Part shown: positions 51,379 through 59,546 of the stretch, piece by piece
Layout: each line of letters starts with the position of its first letter
Numbering within the stretch: the stretch's first letter is position 1
NCBI GenBank assembly: GCA_964640175.1
Contig: CAZXFW010000001.1
Coordinates: forward strand, 1 to 64,000
Direction of reading: 5' to 3'
DNA: 64,000 nt
Source of the DNA: JACKDX01 sp964640175
Lineage (GTDB): Bacteria > Myxococcota_A > Polyangia > Polyangiales > GCA-016699535
Position numbers and translations under genes: made by a program
The notes under the pieces: model-generated
Told to the model about the DNA's origin: nothing
The model's input: only the letters and a program-made list of their open reading frames with translations
Database searches by the model: none

Positions 51379-53033
51379 TAGCGCAACGAGGCCCAAGCAC
51401 GTTTGTAATCATCAAAGGTGCCAATCTCAGTCCACCCTTTGTAAATATCTACAGCCTGTACCTCGCCACCTTGATCGATAATCTCCTGTAGAACATCGGT
51501 AAGCTTGGCGTCCTGAACGCGAGCCGCTTCGTGATACGTCTTACCGTTAGCTTTCTGAGCCGCAGAGTGCCATGTCTCTCGAAGGATTCGACAACCGTGA
51601 TCCGTTAACATCAACATTCCCACAAACTCACCACTGGCAGAACCGGACTTGATATTGGTCCCAATCTGTTTGACACGGATAGGTTCATCAGACGTCAAAA
51701 AACGAACCGAGTCTTTTTCCACTACCGGAGCATCCAACGTCACAAGATCGCGTTTGCTGTCGTTTGGACGATCGGCGATGGAGCGATCGACAGCTACGGT
51801 GATATCCGCAGGAGAGCGAAGCAACTTTTCCAACACGCTGCGATCAAACAGTACATCGCCATAGAGAACCACTACACGTTTACTAAGCTCTTTGTCTGCT
51901 TTAAATAAGCTGACAACCTCGCCAGTCTCAGCATAATCGTCATTGTCGTAGGTCCGAATGTTAGGCACATCAATGCGATCTTTGAGATAGCCGCGTACCA
52001 CTGCAATGTCTTTAATGTTGCAGCTATTTAGCGCTTCAACCTGTCGTTCCAGCAGCGTTTTTCCACGAATATCAAGCATGGCTCGCGGACGATCTTCAAT
52101 TAACGTGCCGAGCTCTGGCTCATAACCCGCTGCTAGCACCACCGCCGTCACCGCACTTCCGTCTGCAGGCAAATATGCCTTTTCTTCGGTTTTCATATTC
52201 TGAACCCCGATGATTTCGTACACATCGTTCAGAGGAACAACCAGTCCGTCCACAGCGCCTGTCGAGCCAGCTTTGCGCATCGTATGGAGTGTCTCGCGCA
52301 TGGCTTTGATGGAACTACGGATGGCGTGGTTTGCACATATGATCAGCTTAAAACCTGCTTTGGAAAGCTGCTCTACCGTTGCAGACTTGTACGTCGTAGG
52401 CACGCACACCAATGGTGTTTCGCGATCCCATTGCTTCGCAAAGCTAATGACCTCATCGGGGCTTTCCGATTTAGAGTGTATCAGCACCATGTCCGCGCCA
52501 GCATCGGCATAGCTGCGAGCACGCTTGAGTGACTCTTCCATGCCCCAGCCTGCAATCAGGGCTTCTGTGCGTGCAATCACCGCAAAATCCGGTGAACGAC
52601 GTGTATCTAAAATGGCGCGAATTTTACCCGTATGTTCTTCAACGCTGGCAAGCTCACGCTTGACGCCGGCATAAAACGAACAACGCTTAGGAAAACTGTT
52701 GTCTTCAATACATACCGCAGCGACTCCCGCTGCTTCATATTGCTTAACCATATGAATGACGTTGATGGCATTGCCATAGCCATTGTCACAATCTGCAATG
52801 ACAGGAATGTCGGTGGCTTCAACCATTTGCCGCGCATAAGCAAGATTGTCCGCCATCGAAAGAATGTTGGCATCGGGAATGCCGTAGCTCGCTGAAATCT
52901 CGAACCCACTTGCCCAGACTCCATCGAACCCAGCTTCTTGAACCAGTTTTGCGGACAACCCGTGATGGGCACCTGCAATCACAATCGGTCCAGGTTGTTT
53001 TAGGAGTTGGCGTAGCTTGCTTGCACCTTGCAT
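51378..53033 (-). CDS. pepM: Phosphoenolpyruvate phosphomutase fused to a nucleotidyltransferase
   Basis: ATG 53033 with AGAGGA just upstream gives 551 residues. The N-terminal half (about 1-285) has the PEP mutase/isocitrate lyase fold: WASGFEISASYGIPDANI, VIADCDNGYGNA with metal-binding Asp, VCIEDNSFPKRCSFY, ARTEALIAGWG and LIHSKSESPDEV. The usual PEP-mutase motif EDKxxxKxNS is here EDNSFPKRCS, with Lys to Asn and Asn to Cys changes. The C-terminal half is a nucleotidyltransferase domain whose first loop is AAGYEPELGTLIEDRPRAML, lacking the normal GxGxR and PK. Expected activity is PEP to phosphonopyruvate, the committing step of phosphonate synthesis. The fused domain may be degenerate or altered. 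First gene of an operon. Confidence 0.8.
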   Translation of the reverse strand: MQGASKLRQLLKQPGPIVIAGAHHGLSAKLVQEAGFDGVWASGFEISASYGIPDANILSMADNLAYARQMVEATDIPVIADCDNGYGNAINVIHMVKQYEAAGVAAVCIEDNSFPKRCSFYAGVKRELASVEEHTGKIRAILDTRRSPDFAVIARTEALIAGWGMEESLKRARSYADAGADMVLIHSKSESPDEVISFAKQWDRETPLVCVPTTYKSATVEQLSKAGFKLIICANHAIRSSIKAMRETLHTMRKAGSTGAVDGLVVPLNDVYEIIGVQNMKTEEKAYLPADGSAVTAVVLAAGYEPELGTLIEDRPRAMLDIRGKTLLERQVEALNSCNIKDIAVVRGYLKDRIDVPNIRTYDNDDYAETGEVVSLFKADKELSKRVVVLYGDVLFDRSVLEKLLRSPADITVAVDRSIADRPNDSKRDLVTLDAPVVEKDSVRFLTSDEPIRVKQIGTNIKSGSASGEFVGMLMLTDHGCRILRETWHSAAQKANGKTYHEAARVQDAKLTDVLQEIIDQGGEVQAVDIYKGWTEIGTFDDYKRAWASLR

Positions 53034-53049
53034 AGAATCCTCTAGTTTA

Positions 53050-53065
53050 GGCCGGCTGGCCGGCC
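53050..53065 (-). other. Short GC-rich inverted repeat in the pepM 5' leader
   Basis: GGCCGGC (53050-53056) and GCCGGCC (53059-53065), separated by 2 nt, lie between the CRP-type palindrome and the pepM start. It may form a hairpin in the mRNA leader. Confidence 0.4.
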
Positions 53066-53082
53066 GAAGTTGGGTTTGCCAC

Positions 53083-53098
53083 TGTGACACAGATCACA
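53083..53098. promoter_or_regulatory. Perfect CRP/FNR-type palindrome
   Basis: TGTGACACAGATCACA fits TGTGA-N6-TCACA with no mismatch, the consensus for a cAMP receptor protein-type regulator. It lies about 50 nt before the pepM start in a 100-nt gap, so it would act on the phosphonate operon. No crp gene is in the window. Confidence 0.55.
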
Positions 53099-53133
53099 GA
53101 GAGAGTCATCTGATTTTGTAAGTTATTGAAAAT

Positions 53134-53901
53134 CTAGGATAATTTTAAAGAACCCTGTACCAGGGCATGCTGAAGAAACTGAGCCAATAACTCGCACAGG
53201 TCTTCAATAAAGCGTGGTGTAGCAGCCTGATTCTGGGCCTGCAAGGTGCGCATCACTGTTTCCTGACATGAAAGCTCGGGAAACTGCTGCCAGGCCTTCA
53301 CAAGCTCGACACTTGTCGGATTGAGCGTCCAGGTATGCACACGCTGGGTCTGAGGATGCCGGAAAATGCCAAGGGTCGTTGGACGTGCGGGAGAGTCAGC
53401 ACGCAGTGTTGCCTCGTATACCGGATAAGTCACGTGAAGCAGCCTAAGCGTTGGATTGACTGCGACAGGCAATCCAAAATCAAAGGCTTCCACATGACGG
53501 GGGAACGCCGCAGGCATGTTGGCACATTCCCAGCATGCCGTTTCATAGCGCAGGACATCTTGAACTATCTTCGGAATATCCATCGACTTGTGCCCAGGCG
53601 ATGGTGATTGAACGTAATCGGAAAACTCCGCAATCACATCCCGAATATAGCGGCTCAAAGGACCTCTCTCGGCAAGATAGTAGCCAAACCAGAGTGCCAG
53701 CTGCGCCTCGCCCAATAGCTTCTTTGTGCGAGGCAGTGCACGTTGGACCATCGAAAACAACCGATGACGCACCATCTCTCGATAAAGTTCCCAGCGCTCG
53801 GGTGTGCCACATAACGCACCTGATGAAAGGTCTGGCATATTCTCCGCCAAACACACATCACGCGCCTCTGCTTGTTGTGCTTCGAGGCTCATACGGTGCA
53901 C
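53134..53901 (-). CDS. DUF2063/HvfC-like MNIO partner protein
   Basis: The 255-residue protein's N-terminal half has RWELYREMVRHRLFSMV and RALPRTKKLLGE, which match DUF2063/HvfC-type partners. These bring precursor peptides to DUF692 oxygenases. A second region near the C-terminus (QTVMRTLQAQNQ then ELLAQFLQHALVQG) resembles the helical end of that family. It overlaps the DUF692 gene by 13 nt, supporting the pairing. No signal peptide is present. The middle (RRYETACWECAN) carries two nearby cysteines. Assignment depends partly on its neighbours. Confidence 0.75.
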   Translation of the reverse strand: MHRMSLEAQQAEARDVCLAENMPDLSSGALCGTPERWELYREMVRHRLFSMVQRALPRTKKLLGEAQLALWFGYYLAERGPLSRYIRDVIAEFSDYVQSPSPGHKSMDIPKIVQDVLRYETACWECANMPAAFPRHVEAFDFGLPVAVNPTLRLLHVTYPVYEATLRADSPARPTTLGIFRHPQTQRVHTWTLNPTSVELVKAWQQFPELSCQETVMRTLQAQNQAATPRFIEDLCELLAQFLQHALVQGSLKLS

Positions 53902-54758
53902 GCTTCTACACGAAGCGACTTCGTTGCTCGCTTGTAAATATGTGACAACCGTTTGACTTCAGCCATCAGTACGGGAAAGTCTGGGAAATTATCGTCACGT
54001 TCCAACAACACAGGCCTAGGACCCAAACGATGGAGCGCATACTCCAAGAGGGCATATACCGGCTCTGAAATAGGCTCAGCATGCGTATCGATAATCACGC
54101 CTTCCTGATGCACCCAATGGCCTGCGATGTGGATTTGCACCACGCGCTCTGCAGGAATGCGATCCAAATAGGCATACGGATCAAAACGATGATTGATACT
54201 GTTCACATAGACATTGTTAACATCCAATAGAAGCAACGCATCAGCCCTGTCCATCACTTCGAGCAGAAAATCAACTTCAGACATGTGAGGTGAATCAAGG
54301 TTGGCATAGTAACTGACGTTTTCCACCGCAATGGGAAGCTCTAAGGCGTCTTGTAGCTCTTGAATCCGCGTGACTGCTGTGTCGATAGCTTCTTGATTAA
54401 AAGGAAGGGGCAAAAGATCATGCAACATATGCCCTTTTACTTCGGTAAAGCAGAGATGCTCACTGTGCCATGGCGCACGCACCTGCTCTTTCAAGAATCG
54501 TCGTAATAAAGCAGTGTATTGTGGATCAAACCGTTGGGTATTTCCTAATCCCAAAGTCAACCCATGCGTTAAGAGCGGCCAGTGAGCTTGGGCACCCTCC
54601 AACATGGCAGGGTATCTTCCGCCACGCTCGATGTAGTTCTCTGGATGAATCTCCAGAAACGTCAGCTCCTGCGGCCTCGCCTTTAACAAAGCTTCAGCAA
54701 ACGGATAACGAAGCCCTAAACCAATCCCATGAAAGCTATCGTGACCTAGCATAGACAT
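53889..54758 (-). CDS. DUF692-family MNIO (multinuclear iron oxygenase)
   Basis: A TIM-barrel enzyme of the DUF692/MNIO class, which modifies cysteine residues of ribosomal peptides using a cluster of two or three irons. Seen are GIGLGLRYPFAEA at the start, FLEIHPENYIERGG, LLTHGLTLGLG, WHSEHLCFTE, PIAVENVSYYA, LLLDVNNVYVNSINH and VVQIHIAGHW. IIDTHAEPISEP and LLERDDNFPD follow. These hold the His, Asp and Glu iron ligands of the family. ATG 54758 is chosen because the longer frame to 54788 runs into the hairpin; AAAGGGG lies 11 nt upstream. It follows the precursor gene and overlaps its DUF2063 partner. Confidence 0.9.
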   Translation of the reverse strand: MSMLGHDSFHGIGLGLRYPFAEALLKARPQELTFLEIHPENYIERGGRYPAMLEGAQAHWPLLTHGLTLGLGNTQRFDPQYTALLRRFLKEQVRAPWHSEHLCFTEVKGHMLHDLLPLPFNQEAIDTAVTRIQELQDALELPIAVENVSYYANLDSPHMSEVDFLLEVMDRADALLLLDVNNVYVNSINHRFDPYAYLDRIPAERVVQIHIAGHWVHQEGVIIDTHAEPISEPVYALLEYALHRLGPRPVLLERDDNFPDFPVLMAEVKRLSHIYKRATKSLRVEACTV

Positions 54759-54783
54759 GTATACGATAACCCCTTTAAACCAA

Positions 54784-54818
54784 CACATCCGTGTCCGCGC
54801 AAGGCGGGCACGGATGTG
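54784..54818 (-). terminator. Strong hairpin between precursor and MNIO genes
   Basis: CACATCCGTG (54784-54793) pairs perfectly with CACGGATGTG (54809-54818). Inside, one G-T pair and a 4-bp CCGC/GCGG stem enclose a 5-nt loop, for about 15 bp in total. On the minus strand it is followed by TTGGTTT. It may act as a partial terminator or attenuator that raises precursor levels over enzyme levels, and it may also stabilise the precursor mRNA 3' end. Confidence 0.7.
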
Positions 54819-54848
54819 CCATACAAACTAGTACCAATCGAAGCTAGC

Positions 54849-55079
54849 TTACTTAGTTGGTTCAGCTTCGGTCGTACTGCCACATGAGCCAGCTCCACAA
54901 GAGCCCTCTGCAGCACCTTCGGTTGCGGCGCCTTCCGCTGCAGTTCCCTCTGCAGGGGCTGCTTCCGCACCCGTGGTGGTTTCCGTAGTAGTGGTCTCTT
55001 CATCACTGTCACCACAACCCATACCCGCCAGGCTGAAAGCCGCGGTCGCCATCACGATCAGCTTTTTCTTCATATCCAT
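54849..55079 (-). CDS. Putative MNIO-modified precursor, small lipoprotein-like bufferin relative
   Basis: A 76-residue protein with a basic start, hydrophobic signal, and Cys22 at SLAGMGC (the -3 Gly makes the lipobox non-standard). A Thr/Glu-rich and AEG-repeat spacer follows. The tail has EGSCGAGSCG with Cys61 and Cys66. That tail matches the EGKCGxxKCG type of HvfA/bufferin precursors, with Ser replacing Lys. GGAGG is 10 nt before ATG. It is followed by the MNIO and DUF2063 genes, as in Hvf/Buf cassettes. It may be modified at the two tail cysteines and bind copper at the cell surface. This is a homology- and context-based inference. Confidence 0.75.
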   Translation of the reverse strand: MDMKKKLIVMATAAFSLAGMGCGDSDEETTTTETTTGAEAAPAEGTAAEGAATEGAAEGSCGAGSCGSTTEAEPTK

Positions 55080-55432
55080 GATTTTCTATCCTCCAGTGTA
55101 CTTTTCCAAAGCAAACGACGACCTTCTAACACGATCGCCTCGTCCTCGTATGCCGGAGCTCCTTGATCCGCCGGATGCAGAACGACTTAGGCAGACTAGA
55201 ACAAAGCGTGGGAAAACTTCAAGCGAAAGGCGCTAAGAAGCCCTGGTGTGAAGGATCCCCATCGTAGCATGCCACTCTTCACAAATTGGCATGAATTGTA
55301 GAAAAATGAGACTTAAGTGGCGTGTTTTTAATGTAAAATCGACACTCTAAGGCTCGTATGTAATCCATGCGCCGGCATTCTTCAAAATACCGCTTGGAAG
55401 GCCGGTATCGAATTTACAACGGTACATGTGGA
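55080..55432. other. Intergenic region between amidase and precursor genes
   Basis: This 353-nt stretch has no convincing gene. It holds the ribosome-binding site of the precursor at its left end. ATACCG/CGGTAT at 55387-55408, followed on the minus strand by TTTT, could be a weak terminator for the amidase. No clear -35/-10 pair for the precursor gene was seen. Confidence 0.5.
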
Positions 55433-56929
55433 TTACTTACGCGCCGCACGAAGCCGTTCAATCATGCTGTCACGCCTGACAAGTATGGAAGGCTCTGCAC
55501 AGGACCACCCACCAAAGGCTTGCTCCAAGCAGGCTGCAGCAGCCATACACAACTGATCGTTTCCCCGTTTGGCAATCAGCTGCACAGCCAGCGGCAGTCC
55601 ATCCTCGTCATGCCCCACAGGTACCACTGTCGCTGGAAACTCCAGGACATTGATGACGGCGGTGTACGCCACATCCAACGGATTAAGTAACGACATGTTA
55701 TGGGGTGGAGCGGTCCGTGTATACACAGGATAAAGTAACACACCATCGTCGCCCAATATGGTTTCCAAATCGTGTCGCAACGCATGCCCTTCTTGAACCA
55801 AGCCATGGAGAGGTGCCACGCGTTTAGGAAGTTTTCGAAATGCCTTATCCAAAGCTGCAATTCCAAGCGCTGGCGCAGTATGTTCCGAGCGACCCAATAC
55901 AACTTTCAACCCTTCCTTCCAGAATTCAATGCCCTGACCACCACTAAGCACTTCGGCATAACTCGTGCTTTGAACTTCCAACATCATGGCGCTCCAGATT
56001 TCAAACGAGCGACGTAATCTAGGCTCATCAAGTTCCTGAACATGCGCTCCTATGTCGCGAAACAGTGTTGCAGACTGCTGGATCCCCGTTGTAACGGCAC
56101 TAGAAACACGCTGCCGCCCATTGGAAGCCGCCACATACACACGTAAGGCCTTGCCCTGCATTGGTTCCACGGGCATTCCCCCAGAAGCATGGGTGAGACC
56201 CGCTTCAGCAATTACGCGCAATATCAAACGGAGATCTGCCACCCGACGTGCAATAGGACCACCCGTTAGATAGGGCGAAAGCGCTGCTTGCACTTCAGGG
56301 AAATGGTCCGTATTGGGCACCAAGCGTCCCGTGGGCTTATGAGCCACTGCGCCACAAAATGCTGCGGGTAGCCGAATAGAACCACCAAGGTCTGAGGCAA
56401 GCCCAAAGGGAGCGCCTCCTGAAGCCACGATGGCACCATCGCCCCCACTTGAGCCACCGGAGGTGCGAGAAAGATCCCATGGATTTGAGGTGCACCCATA
56501 AAGATGATTAAAACACTCTATCCACATGCCTCCTTCGGGCACATTGGTTACCCCAAGCACCACCGCACCGGACTGTCGAATCCGACGAACGATTTCCGCA
56601 TCTGCGGTAGCAATGTGATCCTTACGATGAACCAGCCCTCCTGTCTGAGGCATTCCTTGAACCGCCCAGAACTCTTTGACAGTGCAGGGCACACCTAACA
56701 ACGCGGGCAAGGCATCAGGATCAGAAGCAGTCGCAACCTGTTGATCGGCCAGTTGAGCTTCTTTTCTTGCCTCATCAAAGCGCTCGGCGACTACGGCATT
56801 GATGCGTGGATTAACGTCCTCGATGCGTTGAATATGATCCTCAACGACCTCCTGTGCCGAAAGCTTTTTTTTACGAATACTTTCAGCCAGTTCTACAACG
56901 GATAGCTCTAAGCTTACGGGCCTTGACAC
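55433..56929 (-). CDS. Amidase-signature family hydrolase
   Basis: An amidase-signature enzyme of 498 residues that hydrolyses an amide or aryl amide. The triad is visible: Lys in PCTVKEFW near residue 80, Ser in SRTSGGSSGGDGA near 155, and the nucleophilic Ser in DLGGSIRLPAAFCG near 185. The family also contains GatA, but no gatB or gatC is near and the sequence is closer to the fatty-acid/aryl-amidase group. GTG 56929 with GGAG 5 nt upstream is the start. It overlaps the hemD stop by 16 nt. Confidence 0.9.
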   Translation of the reverse strand: MSRPVSLELSVVELAESIRKKKLSAQEVVEDHIQRIEDVNPRINAVVAERFDEARKEAQLADQQVATASDPDALPALLGVPCTVKEFWAVQGMPQTGGLVHRKDHIATADAEIVRRIRQSGAVVLGVTNVPEGGMWIECFNHLYGCTSNPWDLSRTSGGSSGGDGAIVASGGAPFGLASDLGGSIRLPAAFCGAVAHKPTGRLVPNTDHFPEVQAALSPYLTGGPIARRVADLRLILRVIAEAGLTHASGGMPVEPMQGKALRVYVAASNGRQRVSSAVTTGIQQSATLFRDIGAHVQELDEPRLRRSFEIWSAMMLEVQSTSYAEVLSGGQGIEFWKEGLKVVLGRSEHTAPALGIAALDKAFRKLPKRVAPLHGLVQEGHALRHDLETILGDDGVLLYPVYTRTAPPHNMSLLNPLDVAYTAVINVLEFPATVVPVGHDEDGLPLAVQLIAKRGNDQLCMAAAACLEQAFGGWSCAEPSILVRRDSMIERLRAARK

Positions 56930-57786
56930 GCTGACTCCATAGCACGTTTTTGAGCCAGTACCGCATGAGCTTGTTCAGCTACTGCCATAACTAGATGGCC
57001 CATTTTCGGATGCTTTGGAACGATGTCTGCTTGCAAGCCATAGCTATGCAGTACTTCAGTCGTGATGGGGCCAATCGAAGCTACGGCCATCTCGGTTAAC
57101 AGCTTGGTGATACACTCTGTATCCAGTCCAAGCTGCTTTGCACATTGTATGACATGGTCCACCTGAGTGGCACTGGTAAATAAAGCCACATCACGTTGCG
57201 AAGCAACGATGGCTTTGACGGCCTCTGTAAGCGCTGTGATATCTTCGGGCATTGCCCATGCATACACAGGCACACGACGAACATGCGCACCGCGATCGTT
57301 AAGTCCTTGGATCAACATGGGGTTGCTTCGCCCATATTCCTGCACAGCGACAGTCCGACCTTGGATAGGTACCTCGCTGTCCAACGTGACCAAGAGCTCT
57401 CGCCATGTGTTGGGCTCTGGCACACGCACATCAGGTTCAAGCCCCAGCTCTTTCAACACAGCCACTGGTTTAGGTCCACGACACACCAACGTCACCTGAC
57501 GTAACCAGTTTAGGACTTCCTCTTTGGGCCAAGAAAGCGCCATGGCATCAACCAACATGCGTGTACCAACACCAGTCAGTAATATGAGAACATCACAGCC
57601 ACTGGTTTTAAGCGACTGACCAAATGCGATGGCTTCGTGCTGATCTTCAATAGGAATTTCACGCATGGAGGGCGCAACATGCACGTCGGCGCCATGCTTC
57701 TGAAGAAGGTTTTGCATCTCTTGGCTGCGTCGCGACTCAAAGCTCACCACGCGTATGCCCTTGAGCTTATCTGCAGCAAAAGCCAT
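56914..57786 (-). CDS. hemD: Uroporphyrinogen-III synthase
   Basis: HemD cyclises hydroxymethylbilane to uroporphyrinogen III, the precursor of haem, sirohaem and cobalamin. The 290-residue protein has the two-domain layout with VVSFESRRSQEMQNLLQKHG, CDVLILLTGVGTRMLVDA, VAVQEYGRSNPML and RDVALFTSATQVDHV. ASIGPITTEVLHSYG, the last conserved segment, follows. The sequence is diverged, as usual for this family. The 3' end overlaps the amidase start. No hemA, hemC or other haem genes are next to it. Confidence 0.85.
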   Translation of the reverse strand: MAFAADKLKGIRVVSFESRRSQEMQNLLQKHGADVHVAPSMREIPIEDQHEAIAFGQSLKTSGCDVLILLTGVGTRMLVDAMALSWPKEEVLNWLRQVTLVCRGPKPVAVLKELGLEPDVRVPEPNTWRELLVTLDSEVPIQGRTVAVQEYGRSNPMLIQGLNDRGAHVRRVPVYAWAMPEDITALTEAVKAIVASQRDVALFTSATQVDHVIQCAKQLGLDTECITKLLTEMAVASIGPITTEVLHSYGLQADIVPKHPKMGHLVMAVAEQAHAVLAQKRAMESACQGP

Positions 57787-57816
57787 AGGTTAAACTGTGA
57801 ACCATCATTAAGAGGG

Positions 57817-57888
<72 letters not shown>

Positions 57889-57976
57889 ACTAAGGTGGGT
57901 TTTAAAGCATTAATACCCACGCGACCGGATCTGGTATGTCAGTAGCGCCCCAATTGTCAAGTCATCCGCAGGATTA

Positions 57977-59512
57977 TTACTCGTAACGGAGGCCCTCCAC
58001 TGGCGGAAGCCGCGATGCCCACCAGCTGGGTAGCAACGTTGCTGTGGCACAAATGCCGAGCGCTATCACGACAGTAAGCACAAATTCCACCCAACTTGTA
58101 CGCACCGGCAGATGATCCACAAGATACACTTTTGGATCCAAGGCAAACTTATACACGCTCAAATAAGCACATACGCCACCCCCAAGTACTAAGCCACCGA
58201 GTGTCCCCGCTAATCCAATCATAGCACCTTGAAAACTAAACATGGCGAGGATGTTCCTTCGTTTCGCACCCATGGCTTTAAGAATGGCTATCTGACGTTT
58301 TCTTTCGAGAACAATCATAATCAATGTGGCAATGACATTAAATGCAGCCACGAGAATAATGGTTGCAATCACCAAGCTAAGAGCAACTTTCTGAATTTCC
58401 AACGCCGTAAAGAGATTATGATTTAATTCTCGCCAATCCATGGTGTGGTATGGACCTTGCCCCAGAGCACCTTCAAGTTTTCGAGCAACGCGAGGAGCAC
58501 TTTCTAAGTTATGCAAACGAATTTCGACACCTGTGACGGTATCGCCCTGGTCAAAAAACTTTTGAGCTGCATACAGATCCACGTAGACCAACCGACTGTC
58601 ATACTCTTGAAATCCAGCTTCAAAAATGCCCACGACGCGGAACCGTTGCGTGCGTGGCGTCATCCCAGATGGTTTCCAAATACTGACGTCCAAACCTGTC
58701 AGCGGAGAATAGACGGTCACCTCATCTCCAACCGAAATGCCTAACGTACGTGCCAAGGTGTTTCCCACCACGATCCCAGCAAGCGAAGAGGAAGTAGTCT
58801 CATCTGCGGTGTCATGGTTTTCTAGACTTTCAAGCAACGCATTTTCCGCATCTTGGCTAAGATCGAGGTCTTCTCCTCCGTGGGATTTTAAGGACTGCTC
58901 CACTTGTGTTGGACTTGGAACCGACACCTGAGGCACTTTCGTGGAAGTACGGCTAGTATCTGAATCCCTTCCTTCTTTGGAAGCCAGACCAAGATTGCCC
59001 TGTTCGACTTCACGTAAAATTTTGTTGAAGTCCGCTGTATCCGAATCGGTGAGCTCAAGATCAAGCGCAAGAACGGCGGGTTTTGCGCCTGGTTGACGCA
59101 ACCCTTGAAGCGAGCCTTTGATAATTTGCTTAGGCAAATCAAGCACTTTGTGCATCTTCAAAGGGTCAATGCCTTTTACAAGCACGCCAGAAACTCGATC
59201 CCCTTTGGCCAACATCATGTCATCGATACGAAAGGGCGCTGCTCCTGCAACTTCCCTCATATGCTCGGCTTTGCTGATCACCGTGCGATACTCTTCAAAA
59301 TCAAGGCCATATTTGAGCACAAGCACATGGGCATTCACGCCCAAGACTTTATTGCGAAACTGTTCCTGAAAGCCGGAAGTAATGGACATCACCGCCAAAA
59401 GGGCGGCCACACCAAGTGCGACGCCGGTCACCGCTACGACTGTAATTACGGAAAGAGTGGTGCCTTTTCGGGCACGTAAATAGCTATAGCCAAGCTGCCA
59501 TACGTAGTGCAT
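57977..59512 (-). CDS. LolC/LolE-type lipoprotein-releasing ABC permease with insertion
   Basis: The 511-residue membrane protein of the LolCE/MacB-FtsX superfamily should extract lipoproteins from the inner membrane for transfer to LolA. It begins HYVWQLGYSYLRARKGTT. The first helix is VVAVTGVALGVAALLAVMS. The last three helices follow VLERKRQIAILKAMGAKRRN, the coupling region. The periplasmic domain has an extra stretch (about 140-242) of Ser/Thr/Asp/Glu-rich, likely disordered, sequence before LAGIVVGNTLARTLGISVGD. The usual length is about 400, so the insertion explains the rest. No LolD ATPase gene is next to it in this window. Confidence 0.88.
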   Translation of the reverse strand: MHYVWQLGYSYLRARKGTTLSVITVVAVTGVALGVAALLAVMSITSGFQEQFRNKVLGVNAHVLVLKYGLDFEEYRTVISKAEHMREVAGAAPFRIDDMMLAKGDRVSGVLVKGIDPLKMHKVLDLPKQIIKGSLQGLRQPGAKPAVLALDLELTDSDTADFNKILREVEQGNLGLASKEGRDSDTSRTSTKVPQVSVPSPTQVEQSLKSHGGEDLDLSQDAENALLESLENHDTADETTSSSLAGIVVGNTLARTLGISVGDEVTVYSPLTGLDVSIWKPSGMTPRTQRFRVVGIFEAGFQEYDSRLVYVDLYAAQKFFDQGDTVTGVEIRLHNLESAPRVARKLEGALGQGPYHTMDWRELNHNLFTALEIQKVALSLVIATIILVAAFNVIATLIMIVLERKRQIAILKAMGAKRRNILAMFSFQGAMIGLAGTLGGLVLGGGVCAYLSVYKFALDPKVYLVDHLPVRTSWVEFVLTVVIALGICATATLLPSWWASRLPPVEGLRYE

Positions 59513-59546
59513 CGGAGTGAAAGACTGCTACCATAAGTCTTATCCT

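Noticed and set aside
54973..55236. Open frame of 87 codons on the plus strand opposite the precursor gene
   Set aside because: It begins inside the antisense of a better-supported gene, has repeats of Val/Ser from the Thr/Glu-coding strand, and has no ribosome site.
55367..55690. Plus-strand frame of 107 codons across the end of the amidase gene
   Set aside because: Most of it lies antisense to amidase coding sequence and it has no recognised domain.
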